Positions 1 through 11,430 are shown, counted from the stretch's first letter. The stretch is 64,000 bases of DNA from Symsagittifera roscoffensis (GCF_963678635.1 NC_087064.1:65279548-65343547); one strand, 5' to 3'. Numbers and translations: made by a program. The notes: generated by a model from the sequence alone, not told the origin.

Positions 1-675
1 TCTCGACAATTGAGTGGAGGCGGCTTAAAGGTGATTGTCAAAAACATTGACTGCACATGTTTAAAATTAGTTTCAGTCTTCTAGCTTAAGAAAATTGACC
101 AATCAGGTTGCTCTAACCAGGTGTGCCGAGAAAGAGCAACTAAAAACAGTTGACGTCGTTAAACTCAATCTAATCAAGACCATCCGAAACTAATTCCAAA
201 CACCTTTACCAGACAAAGTCAGCCCGTTGATTATCGCCTGATAGTAAAATGGGCAATAAACGCTAAACATCAACACTTTAATCCACGTGTTGGAAAAGAG
301 AAAAGAAACCAGAAATTGGCACCTACTTCATTAAACAATTCGCTGGACACTGGTATGAATACTTTAATATAACCAAATCCAACTTCTATCCACTTCAGAT
401 GGTCAGCAAACGTCTAAACTCTCAATGACAAAGTATAAACAACCAATAAAACGTATCTAATTCCCTTTAACTTCAGAACTAACATCATTCGATATATATT
501 TCAGTTGAGCAATAATAAGTAAATTTAATTAATCTTTACACTCATAATCATAATTTGTAATCAATTATCGCTCTTTTAATCAATTGAAACAGCGATTAGC
601 AAATAATGGTTAGCAGAGATTAATTCCAGTCAAATACTACTTGACGCGAAAGGTTGCGAGATTAAAATTTGTTCC
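1..675. other. AT-rich sequence without a visible gene
   Basis: I see no long reading frame, RNA gene or repeat array here. It lies downstream of the stop codon of the minus-strand exon at 676-1037 and probably includes that gene's 3' UTR. Confidence 0.5.
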
Positions 676-1037
676 CTAGCTACGAGGGGCTCCAATTTGA
701 GACGCCTGAATGCGAAATGAGTCCAAGTAATTGATTTTGCTGCCTGGTCCTTGATTCGCTCCCCCTCCCCTCCCAATAGGAGTGTATTCCTCAAGAGCCG
801 TAAGTGACAAAGGATCCCACTGATTGGCACTTTCAAACCCCCGGCTAGTGCCCAAATTCTGCCTCTTCAAGTACGCCAAAAGTGCTTTGTTATCCCGATC
901 CACTTCCCTGTTTTTTGATCCTCTCGAGTTGAAACTGACATTTCTGTTGTTCTGGTTTGAAGAGGAGGCTTTGAGAGATGCCAAATCAAGTCCAGCTAGC
1001 CGGCTCAAATCAATGCGCTCGGGGGCAAGTTCTCCCT
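676..1037 (-). CDS. Terminal coding exon of an unrecognised host gene
   Basis: The reading frame runs from a good acceptor (pyrimidine-rich tract ending CTTTTCAG, just above 1037) to a stop at 676-678 and encodes 119 residues. The first two bases complete a codon, so the preceding exon must end in phase 1. The protein is polar and low-complexity: a leucine-rich start (SRLAGLDLASLKA), an Asn/Ser/Arg-rich middle and a Gly/Pro-rich end, suggesting a disordered C-terminal tail. Coding use is supported by the long open frame in AT-rich DNA and by the GC-richer composition. The exon at 6018-6166 ends in the required phase, so the two could be joined, but the membrane exon at 2860-2975 has the same phase and competes as terminal exon. 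Function unknown. Confidence 0.5.
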
Positions 1038-1689
1038 CTGAAAAGTGAAAATCAATGTTAGCTCAACTAATCACCTTATTTGTGACCCGTTCAACTCGAT
1101 TAGAGCGGGAATTTTTGCTCAGTTGACATTTCAATGGCTGCAGCTACATTTAATGAGGCAGAAAGGTATAGTACGTGACAAGACGGTTGGATAGAACTAG
1201 GAATATGTTCATAACATCTCCAATGAAATTAACCGTGCGACCTGTCATTAATCCCCTAGATAACATCAGGCAATTGAGAAAGACATCTGTAACACAGGCG
1301 GATCTAGGAATTTTATACAGGATGTGGGCGGGACGACGAACAATTTTCAAAAAACGTGAACTAATTTTAAAAAAAATGCAAATTTACAAATTTCAAAACA
1401 AGCAAATTTCAAAAAAATCAAAAAATGAAATTTGGGCACTTTTTGAAAGTTTCGAAAAATTTTAGAAAGATCGGCCGAAAATGAATTAAGTATTCCAAAG
1501 GGGGTGGTGGGGGGGGGGTTCGAAATTTTGAAGATTGTGGACAATTCAGCTCCCTCTAAATTTTCTACGAATCTCCCTGTTCGCTTTCACAGTTGAAGTT
1601 AAGGTAACTATATAGCATAGACAAGTTTTCAACATAGCGCCATTCCCAGTCTGAACTCAACGTGACTTATCAAAATAACGTCAAAAAAC
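1038..1689. other. Probable intron or intergenic DNA with simple-sequence runs
   Basis: No gene is visible. A G-rich run lies at about 1500-1518, next to A-rich stretches. Confidence 0.4.
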
Positions 1690-1990
1690 TATAACATAGC
1701 CAACAGACAGTTGGAAAAGAGTAATGAACGCAAGTATGCAGGAAAAGAGTAATGAACGCAAGTAAACATAAAAAAAACACTGACTTAATTGAAAGTTTCG
1801 ATTTCAAAGAAAAAATAGATGCCCTTTAAGATCTTTGATTTCTAGAACGATTTATGATTGGCATTTTTTGGGATAACATTAACCCAACTTGAGAAAACTG
1901 GATCAACACGTAAATTTTTTATTCCGCTGAAAATCTAAAAATTAAACTTCACTTCCGAAACTAGAAGTCGATCACGTTTTTTTGCGCCAT
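1690..1990. repeat. Dispersed ~300-bp repeat, family R1
   Basis: The block starts near GACAGTTGGAAAAGAG and ends near AGAAGTCGATCACGTTTTT. Related blocks occur at about 7490-7880, 11560-11800, 21450-21725, 43370-43625 and 53680-53935, all in the same orientation. No coding potential or terminal repeats were recognised, so the class is unknown. The 3' end of the 233-residue ORF (1972-2673) reads into this copy. Confidence 0.6.
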
Positions 1991-2673
1991 TTCCACGTTC
2001 GTATTTGGAGAGTACCACTAGGGGCCCAGCTGAAAGCTGGAGAGACCTGTTTGATTATTTTAATATTGTTGTTTTCTTCATCTACATTAGGATTGCTGTC
2101 CTCTTGAATTAGGCCTCGGTTTTCGGCCTGTTCATGTTTACCTTCTTCTTTGCCAATATAATATTCTTGACTGTGGGTAAGAATTCGATTAGCCAAAGGA
2201 AGAGTGTGATTTGTAGAAGACATGTATGCCAAATACGCGTTATACCATGTAGTTGAAGATGCAGACAGGTCATCAATGTTACGCCAAGGTTTACATGTGC
2301 CAAGACAAAACTGCGCTACAATTGAACGTTTTTCTGTGATAGATAGCACATCATCATCGGTGTTGTCATCTGCATCATCGCTCATGATTTTCAAATCGTA
2401 TAATCGACGACCATGAAGAATAACAACAGAAGCTCTTTTTTTCAGTTGCATGCAATGAGTCGAGAACTGAGGGTGATCTGAAGTGAAACGTACATTGTTT
2501 GGCAGTACATGCAGGGTAGATTCATGTAAGAAAAGGCCACTTTCTTTGAGCAACAGAAATGTTAAAAAGTCTATAGGAGTAGTCGTACATTTCTCTGAAG
2601 CTGTGGATGAAACTTTTTGATACAAACCAAGAAGGTATAATACGGCCAAAGTGATAGTGAAGACCCGCGACAT
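1972..2673 (-). CDS. Putative secreted protein, 233 residues, unrecognised
   Basis: A single uninterrupted frame begins with ATG at 2671-2673. Residues 1-24 form a classical signal peptide: a short basic start, a hydrophobic stretch TLAVLYLLGLY, then a small-residue Ser/Ser/Thr/Ala region suited to cleavage. The mature part has few cysteines (one near residue 29, a CLGTC pair near 122-126), a central Asp-rich patch (DDADDNTDDD) and an Asn/Glu-rich tail. The last dozen codons lie in dispersed repeat R1, so the C-terminus may not be ancestral. Part of the gene (2017-2067) is repeated at 4780-4830. I do not recognise a family. It could be a lineage-specific secreted protein or a chance long ORF; length and signal peptide favour a gene. 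Confidence 0.5.
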   Translation of the reverse strand: MSRVFTITLAVLYLLGLYQKVSSTASEKCTTTPIDFLTFLLLKESGLFLHESTLHVLPNNVRFTSDHPQFSTHCMQLKKRASVVILHGRRLYDLKIMSDDADDNTDDDVLSITEKRSIVAQFCLGTCKPWRNIDDLSASSTTWYNAYLAYMSSTNHTLPLANRILTHSQEYYIGKEEGKHEQAENRGLIQEDSNPNVDEENNNIKIIKQVSPAFSWAPSGTLQIRTWKWRKKT

Positions 2674-2766
2674 TGATAGTCTGTCAATTGTGGAACAACA
2701 CGAGATAAATAAGAATTGGCAGCAAATGAATTGTAACAGTTTTCATTAGACAATTGACTAATTAAA

Positions 2767-3450
2767 TTTTGTCCAAGCATTGCAAATATGACTATAATAT
2801 GTTGACTATAACTGACATCACAAAAACGTTCTGGAACAAACCGACCTGATTAAAGAGAACTAGCGTAACTCGTGCAACTTCTCGTTGGACTTCTTCGAAC
2901 CATACAAAAAACTCAACACAAAGCCAATAGCACCAAGCAAAAGCGAGAAAACGTAAGCATAGCGGATTCCATTGTCTAAAAAATACACACAATAAGTATA
3001 TTGAATCTTTGTTCCAATGCCAAAAAACTTTTAAAAAAACTTTTCCTAAGTGTACAGCTCTTCCCCGAGAGAAATTAAGGACCAGCCGCTTGGGCAGGGG
3101 AGTTTCCTACAACCTGGTCTATCGATTAAACCCTTAATTCCAAATCTGGATGGGTAGTTTTTGAGGAAATCGATAATTTCCGAAAAAATAGGCAAAAAAA
3201 TCAAAAAAGTGACTTTTCCTAAGTCTATAGCTCTTCCCCTAAGCAAATTAGGGACCAGCCATTTGTGCGGGGGAGTTTCCTACAAGCTCGTCTATCGATT
3301 AAACCCTTAATTCCAAATCTGGATGGGTAGTTTTTGAGGAAATCGATAATTTCCGAAAAAAAAGGCAAAAAAATCAAAAAAGTGACTTTTCCTAAGTCTA
3401 TAGCTCTTCCCCTAAGCAAATAAGGGACCAGCCGCTTGTGCATGGGAGTT
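2767..3450. repeat. Local duplication, copy 1 (partner 4932-5610)
   Basis: The sequence is nearly identical to 4932-5610, an offset of about 2165 bases. It includes the membrane-helix exon, its acceptor and the start of the satellite array, so exon and satellite were duplicated together. Confidence 0.8.
2860..2975 (-). CDS. Terminal exon encoding a C-terminal membrane helix (copy 1)
   Basis: A TTTTTTAG acceptor precedes a frame that runs 37 codons to a TAG at 2860-2862. It encodes a hydrophobic segment, YAYVFSLLLGAIGFVLSFLYG, followed by a short basic tail SKKSNEKLHELR. This is the pattern of a C-terminal transmembrane anchor with a small polar tail. The exon enters after a phase-1 donor, which matches the exon at 6018-6166. 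A second copy lies at 5025-5141 and carries a frameshift, so this copy is the one able to encode the intact tail. The parent protein is not recognised. Confidence 0.55.
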
Positions 3451-4425
3451 TCCTACAACCTGGTCTATCGATTAAACCCTTAATCCCAAATCTGGATGGG
3501 TAGTTTTTGAAGAAATCGAAAAAGTTTGAAAAAATGGCCTAAAAACCGAAAAATTGACTATTTTTAAGTGTATAGCTCTTCCCCTAGACAAATTAGGGAC
3601 GAGCCGTTTGTGTAGGGGGTTCCTACAACCTGGTCTATCGATTAAACCCTTAATCCCAAATCTGGACGGGTAGTTTTTGAGGAAATCGGAAAGATTTGAA
3701 AAAAGGCCAAAAAAGTCAAAAAAGTGACTTTTCCTAAGTCTATAGCTCTTCCCCTAGGCAAGTTAAGCACCAGCCGCTTATGCGGGGGAGTTTCCTACAA
3801 CCTGGTCTATCGATTAAACCCTTAATTCCAAATCTGGATGGGTAGTTTTTGAGGAAATCGATAATTTCCGAAAAAATAGGCAAAAAAATCAAAAAAGTGA
3901 CTTTTCCTAAGTCTATAGCTCTTCTCCTGAGCAAATTAGGGACCAGCCGCTTGTGCATGGGGGGTTCCTACAACCTAGTCTATCGATTAAACCCTTAATC
4001 CCAAATCTGGACGGGTAGTTTTTGAGGAAATCGGAAAGATTTGAAAAAAGGCCAAAAAAGTGACTTTTCCTAAGTCTATAGCTCTTCCCCTAGGCAAGTT
4101 AAGGACCAGCCGCTTGTGCGGGGGAGTTTCCTACAACCTGGTCTATCGATTAAACCCTTAATTCCAAATCTGGATGGGTAGTTTTTGAGGAAATCGATAA
4201 TTTCCGAAAAAATAGGCAAAAAAATCAAAAAAGTGACTTTTCCTAAGTCTATAGCTCTTCCCCTAAGCAAATAAGGGACCAGCCGCTTGTGCATGGGAGT
4301 TTCCTACAACCTGGTCTATCGATTAAACCCTTAATCCCAAATCTGGACGGGTAGTTTTTGAGGAAATCGAAAATTTCCGAAAAAATGGGCAAAAAGTGAA
4401 AAAAGTACCGAGTTGTGAAGCTTTT
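3040..4425. repeat. Tandem satellite S1, period about 162-175 bp, ~8 units
   Basis: Units begin near 3040, 3214, 3387, 3560, 3727, 3899, 4061 and 4233 and share blocks such as TATAGCTCTTCCCC, TATCGATTAAACCCTTAA and GGGTAGTTTTTGAGGAAAT. Short minus-strand frames of about 72 codons recur in each unit; they are products of the repeat and not separate genes. A more diverged unit follows at 4427-4570, then a poly-A run near 4575-4600. Confidence 0.9.
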
Positions 4426-4779
4426 CTAAGACCGTAGGGGGTGGGGTAGGGTAAAAATTGCCCTAAATTTCATGCAGGCAGGCAGGTGAAACGCTACTGA
4501 ATCCATTGGTACCACTTTTATGAGAATCTGACGGGTAGTTTTTTGGGAAAGCGAATTTTTCGAAAAAGCGTCTAAAAAAAAAAAAAAAAAAAAAAAAACA
4601 GATCTCATCTGAAAAAAAAAACGTTTTCATAATACCTGTTTAATAAATCAAACAGGAATTTACATAACTTTCAGCAGATGAATTTCAATTGATTTCAATA
4701 AGTGCATATATACCTAAGTGAATTCATAAATGCATCAACATGTATGAATGCACATCTGTAGTTATTAGAGCATTTTAAG

Positions 4780-4830
4780 ACTAGGGGCCCAGCTGAAAGC
4801 TGGAGAGACCTGTTTGATTATTTTAATATT
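4780..4830. repeat. 51-bp copy of part of the 233-residue ORF
   Basis: This segment matches 2017-2067 almost exactly. It lies upstream of duplication copy 2, as though a larger copy of 2017-3450 was made and then lost its middle. Confidence 0.7.
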
Positions 4831-4931
4831 GATTATTTTAAAATTGTTTTAAAATTTCAGGTTTCTCAAGTCGATAGCGCCCTTTCTACGCAAAAAATTG
4901 AAAGAGAAGCTTATGCATTCATTGGTAACGC

Positions 4932-5610
4932 TTTTGTCCAAGCATTGCAAATATGACTATAATATGTTGACTATAACTGACATCACAAAAACGTTCTGGA
5001 ACAAACCGACCTGATTAAAGAGAACTAGCGTAACTCGTGCAACTTCTCGTTGGACTTCTTCGAACCATACAAAAAAACTCAACACAAAGCCAATAGCACC
5101 AAGCAAAAGCGAGAAAACGTAAGCATAGCGGATTCCATTGTCTAAAAAATACACACAATAAGTATATTGAATCTTTGTTCCAATGCCAAAAAACTTTTAA
5201 AAAAACTTTTTCTAAGTGTACAGCTCTTCCCCGAGAGAAATTAAGGACCAGCCGCTTGGGCAGGGGAGTTTCCTACAACCTGGTCTATCGATTAAACCCT
5301 TAATTCCAAATCTGGATGGGTAGTTTTTGAGGAAATCGATAATTTCCGAAAAAATAGGCAAAAAAATCAAAAAAGTGACTTTTCCTAAGTCTATAGCTCT
5401 TCCCCTAAGCAAATTAGGGACCAGCCATTTGTGCGGGGGAGTTTCCTACAAGCTCGTCTATCGATTAAACCCTTAATTCCAAATCTGGATGGGTAGTTTT
5501 TGAGGAAATCGATAATTTCCGAAAAAATAGGCAAAAAAATCAAAAAAGTGACTTTTCCTAAGTCTATAGCTCTTCTCCTAAGCAAATTAGGGACCAGCCG
5601 CTTGTGCATG
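4932..5610. repeat. Local duplication, copy 2 (partner 2767-3450)
   Basis: The sequence is nearly identical to 2767-3450, including the membrane exon and the first satellite units. The main coding difference is one extra T in the exon's T-run, read on the minus strand. Confidence 0.8.
5025..5141 (-). pseudogene. Second copy of the membrane-helix exon, frameshifted
   Basis: This exon matches 2860-2975 but has seven rather than six T in the run that follows the membrane helix. The frame therefore shifts just after the helix and reads through the ancestral TAG into a longer, unrelated tail. The acceptor is intact, so the exon could still be spliced in and would give a different C-terminus. Whether it is a dead copy or an alternative terminal exon cannot be told from sequence alone. 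Confidence 0.5.
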
Positions 5611-5780
5611 GGAGTTTCCTACAACCTGGTCTATCGATTAAACCCTTAATTCCAAATCTGGATGGGTAGTTTTTGAGGAAATCGATAATTTCCGAAAAAA
5701 TAGGCAAAAAAATCAAAAAAGTGACTTTTCCTAAGTCTATAGCTCTTCCCCTAAGCAAATTAGTGACCAGCCGCTTGTAG
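5205..5780. repeat. Second array of satellite S1, ~3.4 units
   Basis: Units start near 5205, 5380, 5553 and 5725 and match the array at 3040-4425. It arose at least partly by the local duplication that also copied the membrane exon. Confidence 0.85.
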
Positions 5781-6017
5781 TTATTAGACATCTGTAGTTA
5801 TTATAGCATTTTAAGACTTTTCCTGAAAAAGAAAACAAAAAAAATCACCAAGATCTATATCAGAATCTTCAGAATGTTCACTACTCTTAGAATTACGAAG
5901 TTCCCATAAAGTCAAAAAATTCTGCTGACGTCACACTGCAGTTAAAAATCTGAGAGCAAGCATGAAAAATAGAGACAAATTTGATGCTTTCTGTTCCATA
6001 TAAAAAAAAGAAGTTAC

Positions 6018-6166
6018 CAGTTTGTAGGGTGCTGGTGGCAGAAGTGGTGGCATGAGTGGACTCTCTCTTCACGTGTTTCACTGGGTTGACCTCTGCCAAG
6101 TAGGCAAATCTCTTGGAGAACTTGGGCTTCACATTAGAACTCTCCGCCTCTGTCAGGAACTTCAAT
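6018..6166 (-). CDS. Internal coding exon of an unrecognised host gene
   Basis: The exon has an acceptor (TTGTCCAG) above 6166 and a donor (ACTG|GTAACT) below 6018. It encodes about 50 residues, beginning LKFLTEAESSNVKPKFSKRF and ending in a Thr/Ser-rich stretch (HATTSATSTLQT). It starts with one base completing a codon (preceding exon ends in phase 2) and ends in phase 1. That phase fits the membrane exon at 2860-2975, its copy at 5025-5141, and the exon at 676-1037, so alternative terminal exons are possible. Composition is GC-richer than its surroundings. The upstream exon was not identified. Function unknown. Confidence 0.55.
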
Positions 6167-6174
6167 CTGGACAA

Positions 6175-7480
6175 CAGATTTGAATAGAAATATAAAATAT
6201 CAAAGAATCAAAAAGCAAACTTGATCGAATAGCAAGAAAAAATTATGACAAAACTTAAAGCCAATCTTAAACTTAAAAACTTAAGTTGTTTTAAACTTAA
6301 AAGAAAAGTGACGACAGCAGTTGACTTACATATAAAGTCTGTCATTGGTTAGCTTTCTGAACTACCATAAAAGCAAATATACTACGGAAAAAATTAATTA
6401 AAGAGCAACCAAAACTGAAATTAGGTACCTTATGGCTTACATGAGGTGCAACGATGTTAAACCATAATGAAGGAGAAAAATCGTCATCTCCATTGTAAAT
6501 CAGTCTCAAAAACGAAATCTCTTCGACCGATGTTTCTCGGATGTTTCCAAACTAAATCCGAATTGTGCATGAAAGATATTTAATCTGATGTAACATTTGT
6601 GCTCTAGGAGTTACCTGAAATCGCGATAAGAAAAAATGCACGAAGGCCATAGTTCCTTCATACTTGGCACAATTTGTCGGGGAAAATGCCAGAGTATCAT
6701 TAAAATAATCGGACTTGAACCTAGGACTCGCACGGAACATTAAATGTTCAACTACAATATCAAACCTCAACGCAGAGACGCAGCGAAACTTTGCACCACT
6801 TGCGATACTAGAGTGAATGGAATTGATAGAAAAATAGAAAAACTAGAAGGGGACATTTTAAAAAGGCTCCATTTTGGGACAACATTCCAATTCAGAGAGT
6901 ACGCTAGCCTGCATCTTAACATTTGCAAACACTAAAAATAGCCAGCAGACAGATATAAACATGTCAACGAAATCAAAGAGACCGGAAAAAACGCCTGTTT
7001 AAAAAATCGGATTTGATTAACAATCCCCCCCCTATTGCAATAGGGGGGAGATACGTTACAAGGTACCAAATTTGTATATGCTTAACTGTTCAATTCTTTC
7101 TTTATAGGGGGGGATTCGCTACAAGGTACCATAGGGGGGGGGAATAGTTAACAAGATCCAAATAATCTAACTTTGGAGTACCAAAGAAAAAATATATCAT
7201 CATGGTTTCTAATCAAAAAATATTATCACTCATACATGGTTCTAAACTAACACAATCTGCGAAACTCGATCAAAAGATAATTTAGTATTCCACTTTAAAC
7301 TTCGAAGCAAAAAAGACTTTGAAACTAGAAGTCATTTACGTTTTTCAGCCTTTTGCCCCTTTATTATTTTGAGAGCGAAAAGTCAAATCGAGCAAATTTG
7401 AGAGTGAACACCTTTTGAGACTTCGCCCTAAAAAACAAAAAAAAACACGGCCAATATAAGCATCTTCAATTTGTTCATTG
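6175..7480. other. Non-coding DNA with a G-run palindrome
   Basis: No convincing exon is seen. At 7027-7048 there is a perfect 22-bp palindrome with C6/G6 outer arms. The motif of a G-run followed by GTTACAAGGTACC recurs twice in the next 110 bp. Confidence 0.4.
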
Positions 7481-7489
7481 ACATTTAAA

Positions 7490-7880
7490 AAACGACTTAT
7501 AGTGTAAAAACAGCCAACTGACACGTGGAAAAAGTCAATGAACGAAGGAAAACAGAAAAAACACTGACTTGATTTTTGAAAACATTCCAAATTTTGAAGA
7601 AAAAAAAATAGCCAATCGAAGATTGGAAAAAATAATGAACGCAAGTAAACATAAAAAAAACACTGAACTTCTTGAAAAAAAAACTTTCAGGTTTTAAAGA
7701 AAAAAATAGATGCCATTTAAGCTCTTTGAATTTCTAAAACAATTTATAATTGGCGATTTTCTGATACCTTGAACCCAACTTGAGAAAACTGGATCAATAG
7801 GTAAAGTTTTTATTCCGCTGGAAAAATCTTAAAAATAAATTCCACTTTCGAAATTAGAAATCGTTCACGTTTTTTCGCGC
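7490..7880. repeat. Dispersed repeat R1, second copy
   Basis: It matches 1690-1990 in order and orientation, with an internal repetition of the first third. Confidence 0.6.
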
Positions 7881-7989
7881 CATTTCCAGGTTCATATATT
7901 TTTTTAGAGTGCTATTTAGGTCACTTTCAGCAGATGAACTTCAATTGAACTCAAAAAGTGCATTATTCCTAAGTGCATTCATAAATTCA

Positions 7990-8225
7990 AGCATTCGTAA
8001 CAATGTACGCTGACAGCACGCCCCTATAAGGTTGAGAATTGCAAGCTCGATTAATTCTTTTTATATGTAGGTTTTTTTTTAAAACGAAATCATAAAAAAA
8101 CGCCATATCACGATAACCAAAATGATTTGAGCAGTCATATTTGGACGCCAGATTTGAAACTCTTGAGTGCTGCCTGACAGGACCCCACAATAGGAGTGAA
8201 AACTTTAATTTAGTTAACAAAATTG
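7990..8225. repeat. Satellite S2, two degenerate units
   Basis: Two units of the ~165-bp S2 satellite are recognised by CTGACAG followed by CC and GGTTG-like blocks, and by GAGCAGTCATATTTGGA. Larger arrays of the same family lie at 8930-10110 and 28690-30020. Confidence 0.6.
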
Positions 8226-8564
8226 GTTAACGAAAAAGACTTTTTCCTGAAAAAAAAACAAACAAAAATCATTAAGACCTATATAAGTCTTCACTACAAT
8301 AATTACTGTTAAAAATGTAAAAAAAAAATGAATTTACAGAACAATTTATGAATGGCACTTATTGATTATAACAAAGCAATTTGAGAAAACTGGATCAAGG
8401 GTAAATTTTGCATTCCGTTTTTCGTGACCATTACACTTTAGACGTTCAATATCGAGTTTGCCTTCCTGTTAACCCTTTGCTGCTTTGACTTCACTAGTTT
8501 CAGATACCCTCGGCATTCATAATTCACATGAAACTATATCCTCAATATACATACGAAAAGAATC

Positions 8565-8827
8565 AAGGATAGCCGGTTGCTGTGCAAGTACCACAGAATG
8601 TTCCGACCATACTCATTTCATTTCATTCGCGAGACAGCGCGGAAAAACTTTTGAAAACAATTTTACTATAACAAAACTAAAATTTCATGGCCGAATCACG
8701 ACTAAAAGGGCTTCAAAACGATCGATATATCACCCAACCGAGTTGGATGATTATTTAGGGCACCTGGTTTTGCGTGGAAAAAAAAACAGAACACAAAGAT
8801 CATCCCGATTTTCATGGTCGGAACAAA
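8565..8827. mobile_element. MITE-like dispersed element M1
   Basis: The left side has GGATAGCCGGTTGCTGTG and then GTTCCGACCAT. The right side has the inverted ATGGTCGGAAC. Between them is a conserved GAATCACGACTAAA block. The same arrangement occurs at about 13937-14530, 23080-23755, 43733-44205 and 54035-54515. No transposase is present. A small non-autonomous DNA element is the simplest reading, though target-site duplications were not established. Confidence 0.5.
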
Positions 8828-8929
8828 AACCATCGACAGAGCGGCTCAAAACGGCATAGGTCGAGCATTTAAAGTATACTAGCGTTTAACGCACGTCCGG
8901 TGCTTCGAAATTTTTCGACAACTCATGAA

Positions 8930-10110
8930 AAACCGCATATATTGGAAACAACATCTGCAAACTTTTAGTGTACTCTGACTGCACCCAATTACAGGGTTGG
9001 TAATTTCGAACTTTTTAATTTTTTTTAAATTCCATTTTAATCGAACTTTTAATTTTTGTAAATTTCATTTTAAAAGCGTCATCTCGAAAACTTAATGGGC
9101 CTCTAGTGAAATTTGGAGGCCAGATTTGCAACCACTGAGAGTCCCTGAGAGCACCCTACTATAGGGTTGGGAACTCGAAATTTTGTTTCCCAAAAAAAAT
9201 ATTGAAAAAACGTCTTATCTCGGAAACTAAACGGATTTGAGCATTCATATTAAGAGGCAAGATTTGAGTCGCCTGGGTGTACGCTGACAATAAGGTTCTA
9301 TCTTCATCAAGCTCGTAGTTTCAAATTTTTTGAATTTCTTTGTGGAGAAGTTCTTTTGAGAAATTTTGAAAAGTCAAAAGACGTCGCATCTCGGAAACTC
9401 AAAGCATTTGAGCAGTCGCATGTGGCAATATTTGCAATTCTTTAGAGTACCCTGACAACACCGAACTATAGCGTTGGGAATTTCAAATTTCGAAAAATAA
9501 TTAATTAAAACTTTCTGAAAATTTTGAAAAAATCAAAAAAAACGTCATATCTCAAAAAAGACAAAGCTTTGAGGAGTCATATTTGGAGGCAAGATTCGCA
9601 CTCTTTGAGAGTACTCTGACAGAACCCAACTACAGGGTTGGGAATTTCAAATTTTGCGAAAATAAATTAATATAAGTTTTCTGAAATTTTTTTGAAAAAA
9701 TCACAAAAAACGTCATACCTCGACAACTACAAGGATTTGAACAGTCATATTTGGAGCCAATATTTGTAACTCCTTAGAGTACTCTGACAGCACCCAACTA
9801 CAAGGTTGGGAAACTCAAACTCTGAGAAACATTAATTGAAACTTTCTGAAAATTTTGAAAAAATCACAAAAAACATCATATCTCGAAAACTACAAGGATT
9901 TGAGCAGTCATATTTGGAGGCAAGATTCGCAATCATTGATAGTACTCTGACAGTGCCCAACTACAGGGTTGAGAAATTCAGATTTTTAAAAAATAAAAAT
10001 AATTTGAACTTTCTGAAAATTATTGAAAAAATCACAAAAATCGTCTTATCTCGTTAACTAAAATGATTCGGGCATTCAAAAATGGAGGCCAAATTCGCAA
10101 CCCTTAATTC
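8930..10110. repeat. Satellite S2 array, ~7 degenerate units of ~165 bp
   Basis: The landmark CTCTGACAGCACCCAACTAC and variants recur near 8975, 9147, 9286, 9448, 9613, 9783 and 9945. Each is followed by a GGTTGGGAA block, then GTCATATCTCGAAAACTA and GAGCAGTCATATTTGGAGGC. Units differ substantially, so the array looks old. Confidence 0.8.
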
Positions 10111-11430
10111 GATATTGGGCTGTTTAATTTAAACTCGGTAAAATAACCACTAAAATCAAATTGGAAAATTGAAAAAAAATTCTAAACCATTGCAATATAC
10201 GATATAGCTTAAACATGCAAAATAATACGTTGAAAAAGCTTGCATGGCAAGATAGTGATGCCCGCATTTAAATATATAATAGATTCACAGTTCAAATCTA
10301 CAAAAAATAAAGTGACAAGATTACTCAGTGGATCGAACATCCAATATATAAAAGACTTAGTGCGTGAAAAGAATCGGCGTGTTTTTAGCCAAACTCCTGT
10401 CGAGCGAAAAAGGAACGTTCTTTGTCCGACGCTCAATGATCAAATGGTCATTAGGGAAGTATTTATACGAAAAACTATTCACTGGGCAACCATAACTGAA
10501 AACACTTTGTTTTCTAACAGCCAAGAAGAAAACCAACAGACAAAAACAATAAAGTTAAACATCGTTCAAAAAAGACGTCAAGCAATAAAATGATATTCAA
10601 ACCACCCGCGTCTCGAGTTTTAACCATTCGTCGAAACGGCTAAGCCAACTTTCCTAGCTGCTTCTAATAAGACATACCAAGACAATTTAATAAAGCGGAT
10701 AAAACAATCAAGCATTTTGCCTAAGTTTAGCTTCGCAAAAATGTAAACCAAAAATTTACGCATCGATTTGCTACAGCAAACTCATCGCAAATGTAACACA
10801 GAGGTGAAGCAAAGCTTCGCACCACTTGCGATACAGCAAAAAATAGCATGACAAACTAGCAGACAAATTTTGAGACGAAAACTCCGAAGTCGATATTATT
10901 TCTGATGAAAAAGTCGAGGGACGCTAGATCTACCAAAATTTTCATACCTGTGTCTTAAATGAAGATCACCTTTAAAAAAAACTTTCCAAAGTAAATTGAA
11001 ATTTCAATTTGCATCGAAACAAAATGGGAAGCGGTGACAAAGCCGACAATTTTTGAGCAGACACACTTTGGCCCAAAAAAATGTTTTCATAAAAACTTAT
11101 AAACTTTTAAAACATATCAAAACACCCCTCAAAAGACACGCATAGTTAACTTGTTAGTAATAGTAAAATTATACCGAACCTAAGTTGGTAGATTGTAAGC
11201 CAACACTAAAAAAATAGTGAATGAAAAGGGTTTCGAAATGCTCAAAAATTGTTGACGAAAGTGCAGATTTGAGAAAATGATTCAGCGATTTTGTTGTACA
11301 AGTTGTTTACAAGAAAAATTCAGTGTTTCGAAGTGACAAGGCTTGCTTATTGCCAGCATAATTATCACATGCGTATCAATTCCGTGTTAATCTACAGAGT
11401 AACAAACACAAAAAAAATCAAATTTTTGTT
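10111..11430. other. AT-rich DNA without a confident gene
   Basis: A plus-strand frame of 117 codons at 10240-10593 is present but has no recognisable domain or flanking signals, and I do not call it a gene. Confidence 0.4.

Noticed and set aside
3046-5791. Series of minus-strand ORFs of 66-75 codons with the MHKRLVP start
   Set aside because: They repeat with the satellite period and only reflect that the S1 unit is open in one frame; no gene signals were seen.
6552-6770. Exon-like frame ending at a donor-like CAG|GTAACT, with a tRNA B-box-like GGTTCAAGTCC
   Set aside because: Its phase does not fit the exon at 6018-6166, and no A-box or stems support a tRNA.
10240-10593. 117-codon plus-strand ORF
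   Set aside because: No recognisable domain, splice signals or homologous copy; compatible with chance.
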